From NCBI GenBank assembly GCA_041738285.1, contig JBGSQB010000199.1, positions 1-45,497 of the forward strand: a stretch of 45,497 nt of DNA. The letters run 5' to 3'. This DNA comes from SZUA-521 sp041738285. GTDB taxonomy: Bacteria > Pseudomonadota > Gammaproteobacteria > Pseudomonadales > Azotimanducaceae. Of the stretch, positions 16,413-25,514 are shown piece after piece (within the stretch, counting starts at the first letter, position 1; each line of letters opens with the position of its first letter). Below the pieces are notes generated by a model that saw only the letters and a program-made list of their open reading frames with translations, was not told where the DNA came from and made no database searches. A program made the position numbers and the translations under genes.

Positions 16413-16622
16413 ATGCGACTCATCAGAGAACGCGATCGACGCGCAATGACTGGTGTACCCCGCTCCACCTGGTATGCGCTGATGGCCGAGGGCGCCGCGC
16501 CCAAACCCGTTCAGTTGGGACTGCGCTCGGTGGCGTGGATCGAAGATGAGATCGAGGCCTGGATGCAGGAACTCGAGACCCGACGGGACTCGGGCCAAGG
16601 AGCGAGCTCGAAACGGGACTGA
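16413..16622 (+). CDS. alpA: AlpA-family transcriptional regulator / excisionase-like protein
   Basis: 69 residues, ATG after CAGGAGA. The sequence MRLIRERDRRAMTGVPRSTWYALMAEGAAPKPVQLGLRSVAWIEDEIEAWMQE is the MerR-like winged helix of AlpA proteins: helix-turn-helix at about 11-27, wing LGLRSVAW, and DEIEAWM closing. In P4-like elements it controls excision and integrase transcription. It is the first gene inside the left end and is followed 40 bases later by the ATPase gene. Confidence 0.88.
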   Translation: MRLIRERDRRAMTGVPRSTWYALMAEGAAPKPVQLGLRSVAWIEDEIEAWMQELETRRDSGQGASSKRD

Positions 16623-16662
16623 CAGTGCGCGGTGCGTGTCGTTGTGCTGCACGGCGAGCGCG

Positions 16663-18057
16663 ATGAGCGATCCGCTACCGCCGATGTCCGAACGCGAACG
16701 CACCTTGATCGAGAAGACCGCCGTGGAACTCAGACGGAAACAGGACCGGGCGCAACAACTCGGGATGCTGGCCGAGCTGGATGCATCGGCAAGACAGTCG
16801 GCGCGTCCCATGCTGATTTCGCGTCGCGGTGATGAAATCACTCCGGAGCGTATCGATTGGCTTTGGCCGGGTCGGATCGCACGCGGCAAGCTCACCGTCG
16901 TTGCGGGTCATCCCGGCACAGGCAAGTCCCAGGTCACGTCCAGCATCGTCGCCACCGTCACGCGGGGTGGACATTGGCCGGTTGATCAGACCACCGCACC
17001 GTTGGGATCGGCGGTCATTCTCTCTGCCGAGGACGATGCCGCCGATACAATCATCCCGCGATTGATTGCCGCGGGTGCCGACCTCAGCAAGCTCCATGTC
17101 GTCGACGCAGTGCGTGCGGTGACGCCCGATGGAATCCCCGACCGACGTGGTGTTGATCTCGGCAAGGATGTACTCGCCCTCGAATTGCTGCTCGCACATA
17201 TCGGCGATGTCGCGCTGATTGTCATTGATCCCATCACGGCCTATCTCGGTCGCGCGGACAGTCACGTCAATGCCGAGGTGCGAGGTCTATTGATGCCGCT
17301 GGCACAACTCGCGGAGCGATCTAGAGCTGCGATTATCGCAGTCACACATCTACGCAAGTCAGCCGGATCGGAAGCACTGCTCGCCGTCATCGGTAGCCTG
17401 GGGTTTGTCGCTGCTTCGCGGGCAGCCTACCTGGTGGTGAAAGATGCCCAGGATCTGCAGCGTCGGTTGTGGTTGCCGGCCAAGAACAACATCGCACCCG
17501 ACGTGTGTGGCCTCGCCTATCGCATTGTGTCGTGCACCATGGCGAACGATATCGAGACATCTCGGATCGAATGGGAACCCGATCCTGTCACGATCACCGC
17601 GGATGCGGCGCTGGCTGCACATCAGGATACCGAAGACGTTCGTAGCGACCGTGATGAAGCGGCCGACTGGTTGCGCGAGGTTTTATCAGCCGGTCCGATG
17701 GCAGCTCGCGATGTGCAGAACGAAGCGAAGGCGGCCGGTCACAGCTGGGCGACCATCCGACGGGCGAAGGATGCAATCGGTGTTCGCGTACGACGTAAAG
17801 GGTTCGGCAAGGACGGCGTTTGGCATTGGATGCTACCTGCAGCATCAACCTCTTCCGACACCATAGATGCCATAGCTGCCCACAAGAAAAACATGAGCAC
17901 CTATGCATTCTATGGAGAGGGTGAGCACCTATGCGCGCCCATAGATGCTCACGAAGAGTCCATAGAATGCACAGATGCTCACCTTTTCGTACCGGGGCAT
18001 CTTGAGCAGGTATGTCGTCGCTGTGATGGCGAGGGATGCAGATGGTGCGGGCGATAG
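16663..18057 (+). CDS. RepA-like RecA-fold ATPase (helicase) of the island
   Basis: 464 residues from ATG 16663 (MSDPLPPMSERE). An in-frame start further upstream overlaps alpA and is rejected. Walker A is GHPGTGKSQ (about 82-90) and Walker B VALIVIDPI; a THLRK sensor stretch follows. The layout matches hexameric RepA/RSF1010-type AAA_25 helicases. After the ATPase core a winged-helix-like part (DEAADWLREVLSAGPMAARDVQNEAKAAGHSWATIRRAKDAIGV) is typical of these island proteins. The last 20 residues form a zinc-knuckle-like CRRCDGEGCRWCG. It probably unwinds DNA for autonomous replication of the excised island. Its 3' coding end carries unusual inverted repeats. Confidence 0.87.
   Translation: MSDPLPPMSERERTLIEKTAVELRRKQDRAQQLGMLAELDASARQSARPMLISRRGDEITPERIDWLWPGRIARGKLTVVAGHPGTGKSQVTSSIVATVTRGGHWPVDQTTAPLGSAVILSAEDDAADTIIPRLIAAGADLSKLHVVDAVRAVTPDGIPDRRGVDLGKDVLALELLLAHIGDVALIVIDPITAYLGRADSHVNAEVRGLLMPLAQLAERSRAAIIAVTHLRKSAGSEALLAVIGSLGFVAASRAAYLVVKDAQDLQRRLWLPAKNNIAPDVCGLAYRIVSCTMANDIETSRIEWEPDPVTITADAALAAHQDTEDVRSDRDEAADWLREVLSAGPMAARDVQNEAKAAGHSWATIRRAKDAIGVRVRRKGFGKDGVWHWMLPAASTSSDTIDAIAAHKKNMSTYAFYGEGEHLCAPIDAHEESIECTDAHLFVPGHLEQVCRRCDGEGCRWCGR
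17861..17983. repeat. Nested inverted repeats / iteron-like words inside the 3' end of the RepA-like gene
   Basis: A 22-base outer arm at 17895-17916 is the near-perfect reverse complement of 17959-17980 (two mismatches). Nested inside, 17921-17933 (GTGAGCACCTATG) pairs with 17940-17952 (CATAGATGCTCAC) around a 6-base loop. The word TGAGCAYCTATG or its complement therefore appears four times in about 90 bases, with partial copies at 17861-17880. This could be a replication origin with iterons bound by the ATPase's partner, or a strong mRNA hairpin. Confidence 0.6.
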
Positions 18058-18143
18058 GACCATGTACAACGGAGGCAACGGCGAGTTCAGATCACGAGGG
18101 CTCGCATAGATCTAGTTCTTGCTACTTGTATCGTCCACGCGCA

Positions 18144-19118
18144 TCAGCTGACCTGCAACCACTCGAGTAACTGCGTGTTCACTTGCTGTGGACGATCAAG
18201 CATCAGCCAGTGTGAGGCATCGTCAATTCGCACGTAACGCCAAGGCGCGGACATAAGCTTCGCACTGTCCGACATCTGGCCCTCCCATAGATAGGTGTCG
18301 CCGCTGCTCCATAGTCCGAGCGTCGGCACCTGGCACTGACGCGGGGCAGCGTCGCTCGTGGCGGCCGCCAGATAGGCGGAAGCCATCGGATTGGCCCGAT
18401 CCCAATTCAGCATGCCCTGCATGGAGCGCGGATCTTTCATCCGCGACCACACTTCTTCGATGTCCGGGTGCGTGGGAATGATGAACTTTTTCAGGAAGTC
18501 GCCATCATTGGCGGCATACAACTGTGCTGCGTCGTCCTGGGCGTTGAGATACATATACCAGCTGTATTTCACATCAGCGATCGAGCTTACGTTCATCATC
18601 ATGTCGGGGTGGCCGACAGACAGGGCGACATGGCGTCGGAAGCGCGCCGAAAAATTTAGCGCGAGCTCCCAGCTAACGAACGCACCCCAGTCGTGCCCCA
18701 CGAGATCCACTTTCGAGACATTGAGCGTATCGAGCAATGCCAGCATGTCGGCGAGGATCGCTTCGCCACGGTAACGTTGTGCGTCCTCCGGCTTCTCTGT
18801 CTCCCCGTAGCCCAGCATGTCAGGGGCAATCACCCGGTACCCGCTCTGCACGAGCGCTTGCACCTGCTGGAACCACACGCCCGAGGTATCGGGCATACCG
18901 TGCAGCAACAAGACAACTTTGTTGCCGCTGCCCTGTTCGCCGATGTGGTAGCGCACACCGTTCAATACAATTTTCCGTCCCGGCACGCTGGCGCCTGCGC
19001 TTCGTGCAGCACGATTGCCCGCGCTTGCTGCCGCTGCCGGCGTAGACAATCCGCCCAGCGTGGTTGAGACGGCCAGCACGCCGACTGCTTTGAGAAATTC
19101 TCGACGATCAGTGTTCAA
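18144..19118 (-). CDS. Tat-exported alpha/beta hydrolase (epoxide hydrolase/dehalogenase-like)
   Basis: 324 residues. A twin-arginine signal (DRREFLKAVGVLAVSTTLGG) suggests folded export to the periplasm. The hydrolase fold shows the oxyanion motif HGMPDTSGVW (about 73-82), the nucleophile elbow GHDWGA with Asp143, and the catalytic His in DASHWLMLDRP. An aspartate nucleophile rather than serine points to epoxide hydrolase or haloalkane dehalogenase chemistry. It overlaps the cytochrome c gene by 11 bases and is the last gene of the minus-strand cargo operon. Confidence 0.87.
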   Translation of the reverse strand: MNTDRREFLKAVGVLAVSTTLGGLSTPAAAASAGNRAARSAGASVPGRKIVLNGVRYHIGEQGSGNKVVLLLHGMPDTSGVWFQQVQALVQSGYRVIAPDMLGYGETEKPEDAQRYRGEAILADMLALLDTLNVSKVDLVGHDWGAFVSWELALNFSARFRRHVALSVGHPDMMMNVSSIADVKYSWYMYLNAQDDAAQLYAANDGDFLKKFIIPTHPDIEEVWSRMKDPRSMQGMLNWDRANPMASAYLAAATSDAAPRQCQVPTLGLWSSGDTYLWEGQMSDSAKLMSAPWRYVRIDDASHWLMLDRPQQVNTQLLEWLQVS

Positions 19119-19812
19119 GGTTCACTCCTGGGTAGCTGGCGAGATAGCTCGCCATGTCAATAATCTCCTGATCGGTTAGTGGCGCCGCGATCGGCCCCAT
19201 CACGCCCGCGTTGTCTGACAACGCGTCTGACCTGAATCGGTGCATGCGGACAACCAGGTAGTCGTAGCCTTGTCCCGCGAGACGCGGGAATACCATCTGA
19301 CCGGCCTGATCCTGGCCGTGGCAGGCCGCGCACGCGTTTTCACCGACCAGCCGCGCGCCGCGCTCGCGATGCTGCGGATCCGGCACAAAGCTGACATTTT
19401 CAGCTGCCGGTCGGGCCGCATAGAACGCGGCGAGCGCATCGATGTCAGTGCTTGAGAGGCTCAGTGCGAGTGGCGACATGATCGCGTTGCTGCGCCGGCC
19501 ATCGGCAAATGCAATCAGCTGTTCGCGCAGGTACTGCGCGGGCTGGCCAGCCAGCCGCGGGTATAGCTGAGTCAACGTGTTGCCGTCGTAGCCGTGACAC
19601 GGCATGCAGGTGTCGCTGAGCTGCGGCCAGGGCCCACCGGCGGCCTCGCTTTGACTGCTCGCCTGGTCCACCGCCTGCACGAACCGGTAGTACCCAAGCA
19701 CCTCCGGGCCGTAGCTGATCCCCGCCAGTAGCAGCATCGCGACGAGCGCGCAGCCGATGACGACGAGTCGACTGGCACCTCGCTGCCGTGCGTTGTATTG
19801 CTGTGACTGCAT
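19108..19812 (-). CDS. Membrane-anchored diheme cytochrome c (c4-like)
   Basis: 234 residues from ATG 19812 (MQSQQYNARQRG). One N-terminal membrane helix (about 14-36) anchors two cytochrome c domains with heme sites CMPCH (69-73) and CAACH (161-165). PRLAGQPAQYLREQLIAFADGRR and PRLAGQGYDYLVVRMHRF after each heme, with distal methionines in NAIMSPLA and AGVMGPIA, are typical of the c4/c553 group. Lying 13 bases after the flavin amine oxidase gene, it is the probable electron acceptor for that enzyme. Confidence 0.9.
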   Translation of the reverse strand: MQSQQYNARQRGASRLVVIGCALVAMLLLAGISYGPEVLGYYRFVQAVDQASSQSEAAGGPWPQLSDTCMPCHGYDGNTLTQLYPRLAGQPAQYLREQLIAFADGRRSNAIMSPLALSLSSTDIDALAAFYAARPAAENVSFVPDPQHRERGARLVGENACAACHGQDQAGQMVFPRLAGQGYDYLVVRMHRFRSDALSDNAGVMGPIAAPLTDQEIIDMASYLASYPGVNLEH

Positions 19813-19825
19813 CGGAATGACTCCT

Positions 19826-21268
19826 CTATCCGGCTCGATGCAATGCGTTAAGGGCACGCAGTGCCGCGTGACGTCCGGCGCGCACGGCGCCATCCATATA
19901 CCCCGCCCAGATGTCGGCGGTTTCGGTGCCGGACCAGATGAGATTGCCCACACTCGGATGCAACGCTTCACCGTAACGCGTCCAGAATCCCGGTGGTATC
20001 GCCGAGACACAGCTGATGGTCCACGGCTCCTGCCCCCAATCCATTTCGTGGAACTGCGATGGATGCAGCGCGTCGGCGCCGAGCGCCTGCGCATAAATCT
20101 GCGCGAGCATGGTCGCCGCTTGCGGTGCATCTGACGGCAGCTCGGATTGCGTGACGAAGGCGTTGATCACGCCAACGGATTCGTCGGGCGGCGAATTGTC
20201 GTAGGCCCAGAACAGCGGGCCGTTCGCCTGGATGATGTGCCCATTCAGGCCGTGCTCGCGCCAGAACGGTTTCGCGTAGACGTGCGTTGTCTTGCGTGCT
20301 GGCGAGTACGCAGGCCAGTGCCGTTGAAGTTCGCGACGGGGCGCCGGCAGGTCTGGCGCGAATTCGATCTGCTGACACAGCGCGGGCTGGATGGCCATGA
20401 TCACCTGGCGTGCGCGCACCACGCCGTGCGCCGTATGCAACGCAACAATGGGTTGATTCCATTCGGTGATCCGGCGCACCGGTGATTCCAGCCGGACTTT
20501 CTCGCCCAGTGCATCAGCCATGATCTGACTGAGGATCTGCGATCCCCCCACAAAGCGCGTCTCCTGCGCGCTGTCCTTGATCGAGTCGAGCTCTTCGTAG
20601 CGAGCGTTGGCCGAATTGATCATCGACAGAAAGTGCAGGAAGCCGAGCTTCGCTGGCGCAGTGCCGCCAGAAAGGAACGCGGCGATATTCCAACCGATTC
20701 GGTCTTGCGGGCTCAGATTCTGCGTGACCAGCCAGTCGCCGAGTGACATCGCGTCGAATTCGCTGGCACGCGGGGCAGTCCAAGGCGCCCCGCTGGGTAC
20801 GCCGCGTGCCAGCTCATCCAGCTTTGCCGCAATAGCGGGATCGGTGCCGAATGAACCGTGCAGGTTTTGTGCAACTCTCCCGTCGCCGGCGAGGAATACC
20901 GTGTCGCCTTTGTAGTACGTCTGAAAGGTGTCCACGCCGAGCTCTCGCGCGAGGTCCGCGATCGCAGTTTGGCCAGGGCCGATCCATTGCCCGCCGGCTT
21001 CGCTGATATGGCCCTCACCCAGGTCGTGATTGAGCGTGCGTCCGCCCACCCGATCGCGTGCCTCAAACACAACGAAGGACTCACAACCCGCACGATGCAA
21101 ATCGCGCGCAGCGGTGAGACCGGCCAGGCCGGCACCGACGATAGCCACATCGAGCAAATCATCGTCCCCCTGGAATTCCGTCAGTGCCGGCATCGCCACA
21201 CCGGGCAAGGCGGTCGCCGCAATCGCACCCGCAGATGCGCCCATGAAACCGCGACGACTGATTTGCAT
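19826..21268 (-). CDS. Tat-exported flavin amine oxidase, probably a cytochrome c-linked dehydrogenase
   Basis: 480 residues from ATG 21268 (MQISRRGFMGASAGAIAATALPG), a twin-arginine signal. The FAD-binding motif is VAIVGAGLAGLTAARDLHRAG (41-61) followed by FEARDRVGGRT. Near the C terminus GNLIWSGTETADIWAGYMDGAVRAGRHAA is the family's FAD-contact motif. The usual aromatic cage and FAD lysine were not checked against a structure. Family knowledge: the nicotine enzyme NicA2 belongs to this family, is Tat-exported and passes electrons to a cytochrome c rather than oxygen. The adjacent cytochrome gene suggests the same here. The amine substrate is unknown. Confidence 0.88.
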   Translation of the reverse strand: MQISRRGFMGASAGAIAATALPGVAMPALTEFQGDDDLLDVAIVGAGLAGLTAARDLHRAGCESFVVFEARDRVGGRTLNHDLGEGHISEAGGQWIGPGQTAIADLARELGVDTFQTYYKGDTVFLAGDGRVAQNLHGSFGTDPAIAAKLDELARGVPSGAPWTAPRASEFDAMSLGDWLVTQNLSPQDRIGWNIAAFLSGGTAPAKLGFLHFLSMINSANARYEELDSIKDSAQETRFVGGSQILSQIMADALGEKVRLESPVRRITEWNQPIVALHTAHGVVRARQVIMAIQPALCQQIEFAPDLPAPRRELQRHWPAYSPARKTTHVYAKPFWREHGLNGHIIQANGPLFWAYDNSPPDESVGVINAFVTQSELPSDAPQAATMLAQIYAQALGADALHPSQFHEMDWGQEPWTISCVSAIPPGFWTRYGEALHPSVGNLIWSGTETADIWAGYMDGAVRAGRHAALRALNALHRAG

Positions 21269-21314
21269 TGCCCTTACCGAAGCTGATTTGGTTTTCAACT
21301 GTTGCCGCCCCGTC

Positions 21315-22003
21315 TCAGGTCGCCCGCTGCCGCAACAGCGCGATGCCCCAGAGCAGCGCCCACAGCGGCAACAGAATGAGGAATACCATCTGAATGAGTT
21401 CGACGACGGCCCACCACCGCAACACTCCCGCGACGAATGCCGCCGCATAGCACGCGCCGTTAGCCATCAGCAGGCGCCCGTAAGGCATCCCCGACGCGCG
21501 CATGGCCTTACCCATCACCAGCGCCCAGAATCCCATCACCGGGCCTTCCATCAACCACAGACCCTGCTGCACGCCGCTGGCAATTGCGAGCCACACGGCT
21601 GCGCTGGCTGCCGCATCGGCAGATGTGTGCGCAGTCGCCAATGGTGAAACGGTGGCAAATAGAGCCGACGCACCGCAATGCCCATCACCACGTACGTGAC
21701 GATGCACAACGCGGCGATGTCGATCAGCGCACTACGGTCCGCGCGCAAGTGCGACCACAGGTACCCACCAATCAGCAGGAACGGCAGATAGAAGCCCAAC
21801 GTATCGAGCACCATCGCCGCGTGAAAATAGCCATGCGCCGGCGACGGCAGGCTGAGAAATATCTGCGGCTGGTAGACGACGGTGAGGTCGCCGCCAACGG
21901 CGGCGAGCCAAAAGCCGATGGTCGCCCATCCCAGCAATCCGCCTACGATGGCGACCCAGCCGACCAGGCGGCGACCCTCATCTGCGCGGGGCGCTATTGT
22001 CAC
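21315..22003 (-). pseudogene. Polytopic membrane protein with a one-base frameshift
   Basis: The N-terminal part (MTIAPRADEGRRLVGWVAIVGGLLGWATIGFWLAAVGG to ADRSALIDIAALCIVTYVVMGIAV) and the C-terminal part (ASALFATVSPLATAHTSADAAA to LPLWALLWGIALLRQRAT) lie in different frames and join smoothly if one base is added near 21679. The whole would be about 229 residues with six or seven membrane segments. I do not recognise the family. It lies between the outer-membrane protein and the amine oxidase. The frameshift may be real or an assembly error. Confidence 0.65.
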
Positions 22004-22026
22004 GACATATCCTCCACTCGACCGCG

Positions 22027-23016
22027 TCAGCGCGCGGATCGCTTGCCCAAAGGAACACTGAGCGTTCCAAATAGCGCGTATCCCTCAACGCGATTCTTCG
22101 CCCAGAACTCGTAGTAGCCGCGCACGTTGGCGTAGGCCTGCTGGCCGTTGAATTCGAAGACATAGCCAACTTCAGGACCGACGGCTGCGACGCGCGACTT
22201 GAACGACCCCACCCGGTCGCCGCTATCGCTGTCACCGGTCAGCTGGTAGTACACATAACCCACGATACCCACCTGCCAGTTCGCCGACAGGAACTGCGAC
22301 GCCGCCCAGTCGAGATGCGAGTCGATGCCGTTCTGGTAGTCGGTGTCCGAGTTCTCCCAGTTGTACGTAAAGCCGACGGTCGCCGAGTACTCACGTCCAG
22401 ACTTCTCATCGAAGTACGTATACGCGCCGCCGGCGTCGACGGCCGCATGGCCGATGCCGATATTGGACAGCCGCCCGTCACTGTACGCACCCACCGGAAT
22501 ATCTCCGGTGAGATAACTCATCCAGTTATGCACGCCGTTGTTCCATGCAAGGCTCACCACCGGATACAGATCAGTTCCGCCCCACAATGAGTCGCTTCTG
22601 CCAAACTCGATGCCGGCCGGGTTCAAAGACACATCCGCCTTCGTGTCGTTGTTGCCGTAGCCGATGCCGATCCCGATCGACGCCTGGCCGCCCAGGAATT
22701 TCTGCTCCGGCGCATAAGAAGGCTGGGCCAGCAGCAAGGGCGCTGTCGACTTCACACCGAGCGTAACGCTGTCGCCGCGCGTAAATGTTCTTGAGGCCGA
22801 CGCATCACCGTAGTAGTAGTACCCCATTGACGCCAGCGACCAGCCCGGTGTGGCGGGCACCGCGGCCAGGCTCGCATAGGAGCCCGAGAACCAGAATGGC
22901 ACCCCGCCTTCGTCCGCGCTTGCTGGCGATACCGTGGCGATCACGGACGCAAAGAACGCGGACAGGACAATTTTGTTGTAGTGCAGTTTCAATCGGTGGT
23001 GCGGAGCAGGCCGCAT
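22027..23016 (-). CDS. Outer-membrane channel protein, SphA / phenol-degradation MetA-like
   Basis: 329 residues from ATG 23016, whose A is shared with the sulfatase stop (TGATG). A signal peptide ends near SPASADEGG. The rest alternates aromatic and polar residues as in a beta barrel: SLASMGYYYYGDASASRTF, GGQASIGIGIGYGNND, and a C-terminal strand YEFWAKNRVEGYALFGTLSVPL. GSYASLAAVPATPGWSLASMGYYY near the N terminus is the recognisable signature of this family (PF13557). Members occur in aromatic and steroid catabolic clusters and are thought to admit hydrophobic substrates. Confidence 0.83.
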   Translation of the reverse strand: MRPAPHHRLKLHYNKIVLSAFFASVIATVSPASADEGGVPFWFSGSYASLAAVPATPGWSLASMGYYYYGDASASRTFTRGDSVTLGVKSTAPLLLAQPSYAPEQKFLGGQASIGIGIGYGNNDTKADVSLNPAGIEFGRSDSLWGGTDLYPVVSLAWNNGVHNWMSYLTGDIPVGAYSDGRLSNIGIGHAAVDAGGAYTYFDEKSGREYSATVGFTYNWENSDTDYQNGIDSHLDWAASQFLSANWQVGIVGYVYYQLTGDSDSGDRVGSFKSRVAAVGPEVGYVFEFNGQQAYANVRGYYEFWAKNRVEGYALFGTLSVPLGKRSAR

Positions 23017-24524
23017 CAACGGCTGCCGAAATTCGTTACGTTAGCGGGCGGTGGATTTGGATAATTCTTGAGCGTCTCCTCGTACGCGAGCACCGCTTTG
23101 AGCGCCGGTGACATGGCCCAGATGAAGTTCCCGCCGACGTTCAGATCTTCGTGCGGATCCATCTCGACGTTGTAGACGGTTGGGTAGGATAGATCGACGA
23201 GACCGGTGTAGGCACCGCCCAGCTGCTGCTGACCGGTACCGGTGAGAACCTCCTGCTTGAAGTAGATCCGCCACTGCTTCCAGCGCGCTGCCACGAGATC
23301 GGGGCCCACGAAGCTGAGCAGTGTCTCGCGGTTGCCGAGTTCGCTCTCGCCTGTCAGCACTTGGGTCTGGTCGACGCCGTCGATGGGACGATCATCCGGC
23401 AGCTTGCGACCGAGGATGGCGGCAAAGGTCGGCAGAAAATCCATCGCCGAAAACATCGCATAGGATTTCGAGTTGGGCTTCACGTGGCCCGGCCAGCGGA
23501 TGAAGGCAAAGGTGCGGATTGATCCTTCGGACGTGGAGCCAAGGCGTCCACGAAACGGGCCCGGGCTGCCCATATCCGGAATACCAAGCTCGCTCCAGTT
23601 CTTGAACTCATCGCCAGTGGGTCCGTTATCGGAGGCGTAGACGACGATGGTATTGTCCTCGACACCGGCCGCTTTCAGCGCATCGAGCACACGGCCGACG
23701 TGATAGTCACCCTCCATGATCTTGTCGCCGTACTCGCCAACACGCGATTTACCCACGAACGCCTTCGATGGCAGCGTCGGGCCGTGGCCCACCGAGAACG
23801 GCAGATAGAGAAAGAACGGTTTCTTCGCCGCAGCCTGCTCCTTGATGAACGCCAGCGATATATCTGTCAGCTCAACATCGATCTCCGCGTGGACTTCCTG
23901 TGTGAAGGGTTTCACCTTCTTCAATTCACCACCCGCCACCTGCTCCATGACCCACGGGCCACTTTCGAGCAGCGCTTTCTCGGAAATGCCACCAGCGCTA
24001 TGGGTCTTCACCATCCCAGGCACGGTGGTTGAGTCACTCCATGACGAATTCGGCGGGATGCCATAGAACCGGTCGAAGCCATGCGCCGTGGGCAGGCTTT
24101 GCGGCTCGATGCCAAGATGCCATTTGCCGAACAGCGCGGTGGAATAGCCCGCATCCTTGAACAGCTGGCCCATCGTGTAGGCGGTGCCCGGCAGCGTGTT
24201 GGGTGTTCCGGGGATGATGAAAAGAGACAGGCCGTTGCGAATTGAATACTGGCCAGTCATCAGCGCCGCGCGCGACGGCGTGCACGACGGCTCGACGAGA
24301 AACTGAGTGAGCATCATGCCGTCGCGGGCCAACTGGTCGATGACTGGTGTCGGCATGCCGCGTAGTTCACCGCCACCGTAGGGCCCCATGTCGCCATAGC
24401 CGACATTGTCGGCCAGGATGAACACCACATTCGGCTTGTCCTGCGCGAACACCACGTTCGCAAACACGCCAGCTATCGCGGCAAGCGCCACTGCGAAGCC
24501 CCGAACAAATTTGCATGAAACCAT
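23016..24524 (-). CDS. Periplasmic sulfatase (arylsulfatase family)
   Basis: 502 residues preceded by GGAGGGT. The signal peptide ends at VFAQ. NVVFILADNVGYGDMGPYGGG (about 32-52) holds metal ligands. CTPSRAALMTGQ (Cys81) is the site converted to formylglycine, so a maturation enzyme elsewhere is required. GKWHLG and the DNGPTGDEFKNW metal motif follow. It hydrolyses a sulfate ester in the periplasm, releasing sulfate and an alcohol or phenol that could feed the rest of the pathway. It is first in the long minus-strand operon, just downstream of the TetR gene. Confidence 0.92.
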   Translation of the reverse strand: MVSCKFVRGFAVALAAIAGVFANVVFAQDKPNVVFILADNVGYGDMGPYGGGELRGMPTPVIDQLARDGMMLTQFLVEPSCTPSRAALMTGQYSIRNGLSLFIIPGTPNTLPGTAYTMGQLFKDAGYSTALFGKWHLGIEPQSLPTAHGFDRFYGIPPNSSWSDSTTVPGMVKTHSAGGISEKALLESGPWVMEQVAGGELKKVKPFTQEVHAEIDVELTDISLAFIKEQAAAKKPFFLYLPFSVGHGPTLPSKAFVGKSRVGEYGDKIMEGDYHVGRVLDALKAAGVEDNTIVVYASDNGPTGDEFKNWSELGIPDMGSPGPFRGRLGSTSEGSIRTFAFIRWPGHVKPNSKSYAMFSAMDFLPTFAAILGRKLPDDRPIDGVDQTQVLTGESELGNRETLLSFVGPDLVAARWKQWRIYFKQEVLTGTGQQQLGGAYTGLVDLSYPTVYNVEMDPHEDLNVGGNFIWAMSPALKAVLAYEETLKNYPNPPPANVTNFGSR

Positions 24525-24641
24525 CTTGCTACCCTCCGTTTTGTGTCCAATCAGTCACACCGGTTTCCGTCGGGAAATCGATGCAGTCAATTCGAGTCGC
24601 GCACCTCTTCTATCTCGTTCGCATGCGATGGATGATCGCGC

Positions 24642-25400
24642 TTATCGCTTGGTTCTCCGCGCCTTGGCCGGTTGATCCTTCACTGCGCCCGCCCCAACGC
24701 CGTTGTGTAGATCGACCTGAGCCTGAACCACTGTTGCGAGGATCGTGCCCACATTGCGGGCCAGAGATTCGATGTCGCGCCCGAGATCCGACACCATCGA
24801 GCGGGTGGCGAAAGTCGACAGCGTGATAGCAACGGCATCAATAACAACTTGGGGGCACTCTCCGTTGCCGGAAGCTCTTTGCCAGATCGCACGAGCAGTA
24901 GCGTGTGAGGAGGCCTTCCGATCCCGACGCCTCCGGGCGTTCACCGCGGCAAGTTCAGGTGGCAGGCTGTCATCAGGCGCAGAGGTGAGTTGCCAGTAGC
25001 CCAGTCCGGCGGCGCGTTGAATCTTGATCAATTGGGTTGCGAGGTCGGTGATCCACTCACGCAGCGGCAGATCGGCCGCGACAACACGCTCGAGCTCGCT
25101 GTCGTGCCAGTCCATCGCCGACGACAACGCACCCGCCACCAGCACGTCTCTACTCTCGACGTTTCGAAACAACGTCCGCCGATTGACACCTGCGGCTTCG
25201 GCGATCTCGTCCATGGTGACGTTGAGTCCGCGTTCGGCGAGCAGCCTGCGTGTAGCCCGACGCAGCTTCATTTGCAGCAGCGTCTTGGGATCATCAAGGA
25301 TCGCATCGACCGCCCGCTCGAGATCGGTGTCAGTGGAACGCGGGAGCATTTGCGGCGCCCGGCTCGGCTCGTTCTTCTTAGGTTGACCGGATGATGCCAT
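24642..25400 (-). CDS. TetR-family transcriptional regulator
   Basis: 252 residues from ATG 25400 (MASSGQPKK); a GTG at 25409 would add three residues. After a polar 45-residue lead the DNA-binding domain is LLQMKLRRATRRLLAERGLNVTMDEIAEAAGVNRRTLFRNVESRDVLVAGAL (about 43-95). The C-terminal ligand domain is divergent, as usual. It is divergent from the dioxygenase gene and upstream of the sulfatase operon, so it probably controls both when substrate is absent. A palindrome lies 17 bases before its ATG. Confidence 0.88.
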   Translation of the reverse strand: MASSGQPKKNEPSRAPQMLPRSTDTDLERAVDAILDDPKTLLQMKLRRATRRLLAERGLNVTMDEIAEAAGVNRRTLFRNVESRDVLVAGALSSAMDWHDSELERVVAADLPLREWITDLATQLIKIQRAAGLGYWQLTSAPDDSLPPELAAVNARRRRDRKASSHATARAIWQRASGNGECPQVVIDAVAITLSTFATRSMVSDLGRDIESLARNVGTILATVVQAQVDLHNGVGAGAVKDQPAKARRTKR

Positions 25401-25416
25401 GCCTGACACTATGCCA

Positions 25417-25430
25417 TGACACGAATGTCA
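25417..25430. promoter_or_regulatory. Candidate TetR operator
   Basis: TGACA-CGAA-TGTCA is a perfect 5-bp inverted repeat with a 4-base spacer in the 114-base region between the divergent regulator and dioxygenase genes. A related half-site GTGACAT lies at about 25458. Position suggests binding by the adjacent TetR protein, repressing both directions. Confidence 0.45.
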
Positions 25431-25514
25431 CTACAAGGTGGCATGTTGCCATTGTTCAGTGACATCGCATCGATCGAACGTCATTCGACGACCAGACACA
25501 CCGGAAGGAGCAAC

